DNA from: Anaeramoeba flamelloides
Taxonomy: Eukaryota; Metamonada; Anaeramoebidae
Length of the DNA stretch: 64,000 nucleotides
Direction: 5' to 3'
Assembly (NCBI GenBank): GCA_027625915.1
Contig: JANTQA010000020.1
Coordinates: forward strand, 1,922,001 to 1,986,000
The notes under the pieces are model-generated. The model was given only the letters and a program-made list of their open reading frames with translations. It was not told the DNA's origin and made no database searches. The translations under genes were made by a program, and so were the position numbers. Every line of letters begins with the position of its first letter. Position 1 is the stretch's first letter. Shown here in pieces: positions 1 to 9,500 of this stretch.

Positions 1-761
1 GTAAAGAATATTCATCAAAAAAGTAAAAACTTTGAATCTTGTATTAAATAGAACGAATTTAAATAATTTTCTTTTTCAAAAATAATGATGAAAAAAAAAT
101 TGATCTAATCTGAAAAAATTTTCATTTTATGGATTTCTTTGTCGATCAGAATTTTTTGACACTTTGCATCTACAAAATTTGAAAATAGAGAATACCACTA
201 ATAACATTTTCTAAATATTTTGCCCTGTTATTATCGTAAAAGACAGATTCCTTAAAAAAATATTTCATATTTCGGGCAATTCAAAGACTGTATCTGTTGA
301 ATATTTCAGTTGAAGTGCTGGATCACTAGTAATTTCTTGATTTGTTTTCCAACAAGAAAGGAAGAATTCGCATTTTTCTTTTAGTGTTAAAAGATTTGTA
401 GACCAAAAGAAAATAGAAGCGAGTAAAAATTTTGATACAAGCCATTATTTAAGAACCTTAATTTGATAGTGTTTGTTGGAAAATGAAAGTACGAGGTTAG
501 ATTGTTATTTTTGTGAAGATCTTTAAATAAATAGAAAGAAAATAACAAAAAAAATAAAAAAAAAACAAAAAGCAAAAAAACCAAAATAAAAAAAAAAAAA
601 TTTTTCAAAAAAGTTGTATTTTTGTTTTTTAAAGAAGTTTAATCTATGATCAAAAAAACGATCACAAATTTCTATTTACTTTCAAAAAAAATGCTGTTGG
701 TTTTGATCCACATTTAAAAAAAAAGTTTTTTTAATTCAGAATTATTAATAAATTAATTAAT
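1..761. other. Gene-free AT-rich flank
   Basis: This is the region downstream of the ribosomal protein gene. It holds poly-A/T runs (for example 540-600) and no open frame with protein-like composition. The only long frame is a translation of A/T homopolymers. Nothing else is recognised. Confidence 0.6.
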
Positions 762-1472
762 TTATTTCTTTTTGTTTTTTTCAAAAACGAGTTCACAAAC
801 ACCACCAACAGATTTAATTTTCTTTTCTGCGGTTTCAGAGAATGATTTTGCTCTTACGATCATTGGTTGTTTTGGGAGTCTTCCTTTTCCAAGCACTCTA
901 AAGTAACCAAATTTGACTACATCAATAACTGGTACTTTGTCACCTTCTTTGGCGTTTTGGTATTTTTTTCTTGTTTCTTCTGGAACTAAGGTCCAAAGTT
1001 TGTCAAGGTTAATGATTGGTGCATATTTGATATTGTTTTGTTTATGATACCACCTCATACCGACTTTTCCAAAAAAACCTGGATGATACTTATCAAAAGC
1101 AATTCTTTTGATTTAAAATCATAATAAAAAAAAAAATTAAAAAAAAAAAAAAAACAAAAGAAAAACTTTTAAATAACAAAAAGCAAATAAAAAAAAAAAA
1201 AGAAAATTTAAGTCTAACAAAAAGAAAAATAATTTACCTATGATGTTGGAGACCACCTGATTTACCTCTACCACTTGGATGCTTTCTGTGTTTTCCTACA
1301 CGTCCATATCCATGAATAATTTGTCCTCTTTTTTTTCGGGATCTTTTAAAACGGGTTGGCTTTTGAGTAGTAAAGAAGAAAAGTAGAAAACAGAAATTTT
1401 AAAATGGGGCTTGATGAGAATGTGCTTTGGAGAAAGAAAAACAAAAGTGTGTTGAGTGAAAAGAATTACCAT
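762..1472 (-). CDS. rpl27a: 60S ribosomal protein uL15 (L27a)
   Basis: Component of the large cytosolic ribosomal subunit. Three exons are seen: 1472-1470 (only the ATG), 1359-1238 and 1104-762, giving 468 nt or 155 aa, close to the usual 148 aa. The N-terminal exon reads [12 protein letters not shown] then [17 protein letters not shown], the Arg/Gly/His-rich rRNA-binding start of the family. Exon 3 carries [31 protein letters not shown] and the hallmark [11 protein letters not shown], ending in [15 protein letters not shown]. Introns are 110 nt (GTAATT...AAAAG) and 133 nt (GTAAAT...AAAAG), and phases join without conflict; the second splits an Arg codon of HHR. The first intron lies directly after the start codon, a layout common in eukaryotic ribosomal protein genes. 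Identity is near certain; only the exact splice sites are inferred. Confidence 0.95.
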
Positions 1473-2199
1473 TTTGATATAAAAACAAAGCAAAAAAAAT
1501 GAAAAAAACTATTGACTTTTTGTTTGAAAGGGAAAAATCTTTTTAATATTCGAATTAAGAATGACTCTTTAATTTTTCTATGTCACCATATACATAGCTC
1601 TATCCCGTATGTGTTGCAATTGGAAGTTCATGATATTAGTGTTCTCATGTATCATAAAGTTTCTGTGACTCTAAAAAAAACCTTAAAAAATATTATTGCA
1701 CAAAAAAATATTAAATTTTTTTACAAATTTTCACAATTTAATATTAAATATTTTCATTCAGAATTTTTTTATTGAATTTTCCATTTGGGAATCTCAAAAT
1801 AGAAACCAAAAATAATAATAGTATCTCACTATTTGATAATTCATATTTAGAACTTCCAAAAGTCACCATTTTTGAGATTTTTTTAATTTCAAAGATTAAC
1901 TCAATAATCATCAGAATAAAAACCTAAATGCTGATTAGTTTTTTTTTGCTTTTTATCAAGTTTATTGTAACATCAAGATATTACCAATATTTCTCGAAAT
2001 AATTTGTCAAAAGAATCTATTGGTTAATTATTTGAATTTTTAACAAAATCAAATTTTTAGATACAGATCTAAATTTCGAGTCAAATTTATGAAAGAGATA
2101 TTTTGTGACTTTGTAGTCTGTATATTGATAATTCAACCTTTAAATTTGTGATGAAATATAGATTTTGTTCTGAAATTCATGGGTTTTTAACTCACACTA

Positions 2200-2901
2200 C
2201 ACTACAAGGAAAATTTAAATACCGAAAATTAAAGTTAGCCAAAACTATACATTGGATTTCAGTTATACTTCTTTTATAAATTATTTTTTCAAAGTTATCA
2301 TAATTTTATGTAATAAAAAAAGGATAGCAATTAAACTCTTGAAAATCTGAATACCCCCCTTTTCAAAAATACCGACTTTTGAAAAAAACACCTATTTTCA
2401 GGGTATTTTTATATTAAAAAAAGTTGAAATGAATTAATTTTTGATTGAACACAAAGATTGAAAAAAGAATATATGTTAAAGCAATTTGCAGAAAACAACC
2501 AGGGAATGTATATAAAAACTCAAACATGGAAAAAAATATAATGATAAAAAATATTCCAAAAACAGATAAAAAATCAGATTTTCAATTTAATTGAGCAATA
2601 TCTTTTGATTGAAATATTTTGTACTATTTTCAAATTGAAAAATATGTTTCCTTTTATACTATTAAAAAAATACTTGAAAATTATCTCTCTACTAAGTCAA
2701 TTAAAAAATTCAAAAAATTTTACAATTAAAAATGAAAAAATATTACTGAAAAATTTCATTTTTTTTTCAATTCCTATTAATATCTATTAAAGTTGTAAAC
2801 CTCATTGAAAATTGTTATGTATAATAATGTTTATTATATGAGTGTATTGGAAAAATACAAAATTTAAAGATTTTTTTTTTGAAAAAATTTTCCTTGTAGT
2901 G
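2200..2901. mobile_element. Non-autonomous Tc1/mariner-type element, 702 bp
   Basis: The ends are inverted repeats: CACTACAAGGAAAATTT at the left and its near-perfect complement ending TTCCTTGTAGTG at 2901. TA dinucleotides lie directly outside both ends (2198-2199, 2902-2903), the target duplication made by Tc1/mariner transposases. A second full-length copy in the opposite orientation lies at 39866-41114 and carries an insertion. There is no transposase frame inside, so it is a MITE-like passenger. The assignment to the Tc1/mariner superfamily rests on the TA duplication only. Confidence 0.7.
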
Positions 2902-3413
2902 TAATATCATTTCGAATTGAAAAGACTTACTTTTAGTACTATTATATAAATCAAAATTTGAAAGAGATTTGAATAATAGAGTATCAATTTGAATAGACAC
3001 TTAATAATAACATATTTTAATTTTAAATTACTTTGGGGTAGATGCTAACCCCTATAAAAAAACAAGCATGTTATCATAAACACCACAAACTTGCGATAAT
3101 CCACTGGCGAATTTAAACTTTAGAATTTTATCTTTTTTATATAAGACCTAGGCACGTAATGATTAAAAACCAACAAAAAACCTTAAGGGTATTTAACCTT
3201 GGTTTCTTAAAGTACCAATATTGTAAAATAGAAAATTCGAAAAATTATTATTCAAATTAGAATAATCTTTAGTAAAAAATATAGAATAATTGGGGAGAGA
3301 AGATTTTTCTATCAAAAAAAACTTTTATTTTTAAATTTTCAAAAAAAAAACATTTTTTCAAACAAAGATTCCTATTTAATATACGGTTTTTGAGATTAAA
3401 ATTATTATTACAG

Positions 3414-3838
3414 TTGTGGAAAAAAGTGAAATATGGAAAAAAAGTTCAACACAGTTTTTAATTGGGAACATTACTGAACATGAAAAGTAAAATCAATAAA
3501 ACGAAGAAACCAATTAACTTCAAATAATAAACCATTATATTATTTTCAATCAATCCAACAAATATAATTTAAATCTACTTGATTCATCGAAATTGTTGGT
3601 GTTGTTTTGGAGATCTCAAAAATAGTCAATTTTTTGAACAAATTTTTAATAATCGATCAATCAAAGAAAAGCCCAGGCCAAAAGATAGTATTAAAAAAAC
3701 TGTTATTGTGGCGAATACTTCATTTTGTCTTTATTTATTTATTTATTCTATTTTCATTGATCTTACTTTGAATTTTTAGTAATGTTCCCAATTAAAAACC
3801 GTGTTTCACTTTTTTCCCATAACTGTTATTTTCCACAA
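3414..3838. mobile_element. Inverted-repeat element, 425 bp
   Basis: Arms of about 60 bp face each other: TTGTGGAAAAAAGTGAAA at the left, with AATTGGGAACATTACT further in, and the complement ending TTTTCCACAA at the right. The inner part (3600-3770), including AATCAAAGAAAA and TTCATTTTGTCTTTA, recurs at about 47880-48090 inside the VDAC intron. No coding capacity is seen and superfamily is unknown. Confidence 0.55.
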
Positions 3839-3889
3839 GGGTTAGTCTATTAAAATAATCAGAAATTATATTTAAAATTACAAAAATTT

Positions 3890-3965
3890 GGGCGTAATTG
3901 TATGAAACCCTTTATCTTTCTCGATAATTGTTGAAACTCTATTTTTTTACATCTTTAATTTTTAT
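3890..3965. repeat. Solo arm of a dispersed fold-back repeat
   Basis: The stretch from about 3893 to 3960 resembles one arm of the fold-back element at 47521-47853: GTAATT...ATGGAACTCTTTATTGATCTC there versus a diverged copy here, both running into CTCTATTTTTTTACA. It is a partial copy next to the 3414-3838 element, the same neighbours as near 47.5-48.1 kb. Confidence 0.4.
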
Positions 3966-4051
3966 ACCAGAGTTCTGAAGTTTTTAAAAAATATCGATTT
4001 TAACCACATCCCCTTTTCAATCAAAATCTCTATTAGATAATTTTTTTATTA

Positions 4052-4248
4052 CAGTCAGTTTCACTTTTAAGGCACAAACTTTCAATGAAATTTAAGGCAC
4101 AATAAAAATCTTAAATTAAAGCAGAAAATTCAAATTCTAGTGAAAATAAATTGTAAAAAAAAATATTACAAATTTTGTGCCTTAATTTGAGATTTTTTTG
4201 TGCCTTAAATTTCGTTGAAAGTTTGTGCCTTAAAAGTGAAACTGACTG
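4052..4248. mobile_element. Tc1/mariner-type MITE, 197 bp, near-perfect palindrome
   Basis: The element starts CAGTCAGTTTCACTTTTAAG and ends with its exact complement CTTAAAAGTGAAACTGACTG. The arms continue for about 70 bp each with only a few mismatches (both hold AAATTTAAGGCACA). TA lies outside each end (4050-4051 and 4249-4250). The CAGT start next to TA is typical of Tc1/mariner termini. The high arm similarity suggests a fairly young copy. Diverged copies lie at 5122-5324 and 25025-25270. Confidence 0.8.
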
Positions 4249-5121
4249 TAAAAAAAAAGATTAACTTAATAAACAATCTTCATTTCATTTTTTAATGAAC
4301 ATCTTAAATAATAAAAAAAAAATTAATATTCAATTGAATAGATATTTTCGTACAATTAATTAAAATTTTTAGAGTTTATTATCTTATATATGATGTTTTC
4401 TTTATTAGTTCCTTAATCAACAATCACCATTTGATTTTTTAAAATAAAAATAAGAACTAATATTATTTTCAGTGCCAATAACTGGAAATTAGAAAAAAAA
4501 AACAAATATAGAAATTATCTGATCAGAGAAAGATTATAATTTTTAAAAAAAGAGAGAATTATTCAGAAGACTAAACAGTAATTTGTTTTTGAATCTCAAA
4601 GAAGATAGAATTGTATTATTAAACTTAGAAATAATTTTTGAAATCCATTTTAGTTACCAATAAAAACCTTATAAAAAATAAGTCTTATCAAAATAATGGT
4701 TCGTTTGTGGTTTTTGGTATTAAATTAGAATAAAGAATCTGATTGATCAAAATTTACAAATACCTAAATTATTGAAATTTTTTTCTTTTTGAAGGTAGAA
4801 TATTAATTTTTTCTTATAACCATCAGGTTTTCCAATATTCAAAAGAATGGAGTTAAATTGTAGATTTTATTCAACCCTTTTAAAATCTGGAAAAAAACCT
4901 TGGCGTTCTCGGGTACTTTAATTCGGTTTTTTTTAATTTGAGAAATAAACCGAAAATTTAGTTAATTTTCAGGGTTTTTCTGAAATTAAAAAAAAATCAC
5001 TTTTTTCTTTTCTGTGATCGTAAAGGAATAGAGTAAACTCAAAGATATTACTCAATCCTATTAGAATTCTCTAAAATCTAGACACTCCAGTACTCTTGAT
5101 GTCACTTCCCTATTTTCTATA

Positions 5122-5324
5122 AATTCAGTTCCACGATTAAGATACAAACTTTCAACGAAATTTAAGGCACAGAATAATCTCAAATTAGAGCATATTTTTT
5201 GAAATTTTTTTTTTTATGAAAAAATATTTTACCAGAATTTGAATTTTATGCCTTAATTTGATATATTTTTATTTGTTCCGTAAATTTCGTTGAAAGTTTG
5301 TGTTTTAAAAAGTTGAACTGACTG
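5122..5324. mobile_element. Diverged copy of the 197-bp Tc1-type MITE
   Basis: The inner arm sequence CAAACTTTCAACGAAATTTA and the right end AACTGACTG followed by TA match the copy at 4052-4248. The left terminal bases have decayed. Arms are less alike than in the 4052 copy, so this one looks older. Confidence 0.65.
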
Positions 5325-6542
5325 TATTTCTGTGAAGAAATTTAAATAATAATACATAATTTTCCTTATCTTCTTAAAAAAATTTGAAATTAAATAGTTT
5401 AACTAGATCTCAAGAATTAATTTTACAAATCCGTCACCCTTTAAAAAAAAAAATCCACCCAATTGTGAAGCATTTTAGGTAATACTAGAATTTTTTCTAA
5501 TTTTTTGTGAGCAATAGAAAATTTCATTTCAGGCAATTTTATATTTCTTAATATTTATGTGTGAATAATTAAAGGGATTACATTTTCACTTCATTTTCAA
5601 ATAAATAGAGGCCACACATTATAAAGTACCTCTTTAAATACTATGTTTGAAAAAGAAAAATTATTAAAGGAAAAGGAGGTAAAAATTATTTTTCATTTTT
5701 AAGGAAAATTTCAGTTTCATTATTTTTCTTCTTACAAAAAATAAGACTTAATTGAGTATAGCTGTTTTAAAAAGGTGTGGACTCGAGGTTTTGTAAGTAG
5801 GGCTTAAAACTGTCTAATTCATATGTTTTAATCAGTTCAGTCAACATCTAACAAAAATTTTGGTACACACTTTTCTAAAACAGCTGTACTTTAAGAATAA
5901 GTTTATATTTTTAATTGTATTTCCATGAATTTGATAAGAATATGATTGGCATTCAAAAAAACATTATTGTAAAAGGAAAAAAAAAGTTTTTTTTCTTTTC
6001 GAAGGTTCAAAAAACCACAAAATTAACTCCAACTACACTTTTTTCTCATCAAGTGGGAAAAAAAAAGCATATACCATGCAACAATATGTTCTTCAAAACT
6101 TTCATACCCATTCAGAAATTATGTTTTTGTGGAATAAAAAAAGAATAAAAAAAGTAAAAAATTTAACTTTTTAGGTAAATTTTTTAACTTGGATAAAGTA
6201 ATAATTTAAAAGAATATTAGCCAATAAATAATCTTTTGATTTGAAATTGGAAGTTGAAAACCAAAGATAAATGACTTTAAGAGCTTTAACTTCTCAGTTT
6301 CAAATGAAAATATTTTTCAATCCAGTATCGAAATAATAATTTTCATTTTTATTTTTTTTTCTTGATTTTTATCAAATGGAAAGTTATCTCAGTTTTGGAT
6401 GTAAGTTTTCCAAATCTAAACCCTGTTTTTTGAATTGATGGCTGTAAAATCAGAATCACAAAAACTTTTTTTATCATTTCCAAATGTTTCTTTTTTTTTT
6501 CTCTTTTTAATTTTTTTTTCTACATAATTTTGGAAACTGATC

Positions 6543-9500
6543 ATGCAAAAAGCACGTATAAAATCACAAAAAAAAAGATACTTAGTCTTGCAAGGAAAAA
6601 CATTAGTTGTGTATAAGTCTGAAAAAGAATTTAAATCAAAAAAAACACCAAAGCAAGAAATAAACATTTTTGGTTTTAAATGCTCAAAGTGTGATCGACT
6701 AAAAAAGAAAAAAAAAGATGTCAAGTTTTACTTTAAATTAGAACACTTCCTTTCAGGAAACATATTCTTTTCAACAGAAGACCACTCTTTAGGGATGAAA
6801 TGGGTCGAGCGCTTAAAATCCTATAACACAAAGAGCTCAAACAAGACAGTATCTTCGGTTGTCACAAAGCCAGAACAATTACCAGACATCCAACCAAACC
6901 CAAAATTGCTTCAAGATCTTAAAGGAAGTGAATTCTTGAAATCAAGCTTTTTCTTTTCAAGTCAAGTTAAAGAAAACAAAAGTAAAAATTATTTTCACAG
7001 ATCTTTGAAAAAAAACACAAAAACAAACAAAAAAAAAAAAAAAGTTAAATTTAAAAAAAAAATTTTTTTTTCTTTTTTTTTCCAACAAACTCAAACACCC
7101 AAAACAAAATATTTATTCCAAACAAGTTGAAGAACACCCACCAAACTAATATTTTGATGAGGTGTCTTCAAATTAATTTTAACCACTGACTTAAGCTCGT
7201 TCTTATTTTCTTAGTGTTATTGTTTCTTTTAACTTTCTTAATTTTTATTCCAACATCTAAAACCAAAAACCAAATCTTAAAATTAATTTAAAAAAAAATA
7301 AACACAAAAAACAACAACAGTTTTCCATCTTCAGTCACTTATATATAATGATTCCATGAATTTCATTTCAGAAGAGTACTTTTGTCTTTTAACATTTGAC
7401 AAATTGCTACTCAAACCTTTTTCTGTAAGCTCTGAAAACCAACTAGCGATCGAATATTCCAAAATTGAAAGAATTCGTTTTATTTCTGACACAGATGAAA
7501 ACTTCAAATTAATGATTAAAAAATCAAACAGCCCACCAATTTTTATCATTTCAGACAACCCTTTTTCAATAATCATGTTTTATGTTTGTTTAAATTTTTT
7601 AAAGGAACCAAAAATCAATTCTTATATTAATTATGGGCCAATCAAATCACACCAAAACATTAATCAAATATTCCACCCGTTACTAAAAAAAATGTTTCAA
7701 ATAATTGTTGAAATGAAAAAGGATTTTTCCGTTTTTAATTATCAAAAAATGAAAATGGGTCAAAATTTATGGATTCTAAAAATTGACGAGTATTTTTCCC
7801 AACAAAATATTTTCCAAATTATTGACAATTCATCAACTGACCCTCAATCACTCCAGTGTCTAATTTCTGTTTTGTCGTACATTTTTTGGTTGCTACCTGA
7901 TCCAATTTTTCAATTTGATCATGAAAATTTTGAAGAACTTTATGAACCATCAAGTAACTTTTATTTTTTTTTCTTTTTCTGTTTCTTTTTCTTTTTTTTT
8001 GTATTTTTTGCTTCATAGCTTGTTTAACCTGTTTGAAAAAAAGCAAATGAAAAGAAGAGATTTAACAAGCCAAACAACAACCATTACAATCCTAATAAAA
8101 AAAGTTTTTTATAGCATGTTATAAACGTTTTTTAAAAAGTGTTTTAAACCTTTAAAATGTTATAAAAATTTTATAATAAAAAACTTTTATAACATAAATG
8201 TTTGTTATAAAATGTGTTATAAAATTTGTAACATGTTATAAGAAGTGTTATAAGAATATTTTTTTCAAAAAATATTGATAAAATCATCATATAAGAGGAA
8301 ATTTTGTTATAAAAATGTGATATAAACTCTTTTTCAAATAAAAAGGCACAAAAAATTTTAAGAATTATTCATAAATGAATCAAATTAATTGTAGTATCAT
8401 TCTAAAATCTAAGAAACGCTTTAAAACATAAAAAAACACTCAACTGAATCTTTAAAACTCATTAAAACTAAACAATAAAAATTAAAATTAAAATATTTTA
8501 AAAATTGGTGTGCCCTTTTATTTGAAATGAGAAATCTCGTTTTGTAAATTGTAATGAAAAAAATTATAAACCCAATAAAAACCTTTGAACAAGGCGAATT
8601 GGGAAAAAGTTCTCTACATTTTATTGATAACTCTTGACACATCAAACTTTTGTTCTTTAAAGTCTCATATTTCATATAAAGCCACAATTCATCTGGTATT
8701 TTGTTGGAATTTTTTTTCTTTATTTCTCTTTTCTTTGTTCCATGCATCAATCCAATAATGGTCTTTCTTAATTCCTATATCTAGCTCATTCGAAATCAAA
8801 CTTAAACTGTTTCCATTTATACACAGGTAGATTATTTCCAAATTGGTTTCTTCTTATCTTGCTTTTTCCTTTTCCAACTGTTCAATATCCAAAAATAAAA
8901 AAAGCAAAAAATGAAAAAATGAATAATTCAAATGAAAATCACCAATAAGTAATTATCTTATTAACAATCAAATTCGAAGGTATTGACGATTTGAGAGGTG
9001 TGCCCTTTTGTTTGAAAAATAGTTTAGATATTATAAAAAAAATTTTTTTTATAAGGGCAATGATGAAGAAAATAATAATAATAAGAACAATTTGAATAAC
9101 ATTTATAAATAAACTAATGTTAATAAACCCAAAATATTTGGACAACAAGGATATTTCCAGCGCAAAAATAAAAAAAAAATGATGAACAAACAATGGTGTT
9201 TTCTTAAAGTACTCTCCAAATAAATATGATTTTGAAGAAAATTATAATAACCATGAATGCAATTAATGCTTTTTTATAGGTTCAATTCTGAAAATTTTCT
9301 TCCATTATTTTCGCTTAAGGGATTAAGTTGATAAATAGATTTAAAAATAAATACTCAAACAACCATAAAACTTTAAAATATTCAATGATTTAGTTGTTTT
9401 GTTTGCGTTTAAATAGTCCTAGAAAATAAAAATGTAAAAACAATGAATTTTCTATTGATTGTATTCCCAAACAACTTTTTATTTTAAATACTATCTTTGA

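Larger units (their letters stand above)
1473..6542. other. 5-kb gene-free spacer with several inverted-repeat elements
   Basis: No protein-coding exon is recognised between the uL15 start and the PH/RhoGAP-like gene. The space is largely occupied by non-coding inverted-repeat elements at 2200-2901, 3414-3838, 4052-4248 and 5122-5324, each listed separately. A short frame at 5915-6148 has no domain and lacks support. Promoters for the two flanking genes should lie at its ends, but no clear motif is seen. Confidence 0.55.

Noticed and set aside
387-608. Hydrophobic Phe/Leu-rich minus-strand frame
   Set aside because: It is a translation of poly-A/T tracts with no start context, domain or conserved composition.
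1296-1493. 65-codon minus-strand frame overlapping the uL15 exon 2
   Set aside because: It is the wrong frame across the first uL15 intron and exon; the spliced uL15 reading explains the region.
5915-6148. 77-codon plus-strand frame upstream of the PH exon
   Set aside because: No domain, and no AG acceptor allows an in-frame join to the PH exon, whose own ATG has an in-frame stop shortly upstream.
8939-9193. Possible membrane protein on the minus strand
   Set aside because: The Ile/Phe-rich run comes from A/T-rich DNA inside an intron; no other support.
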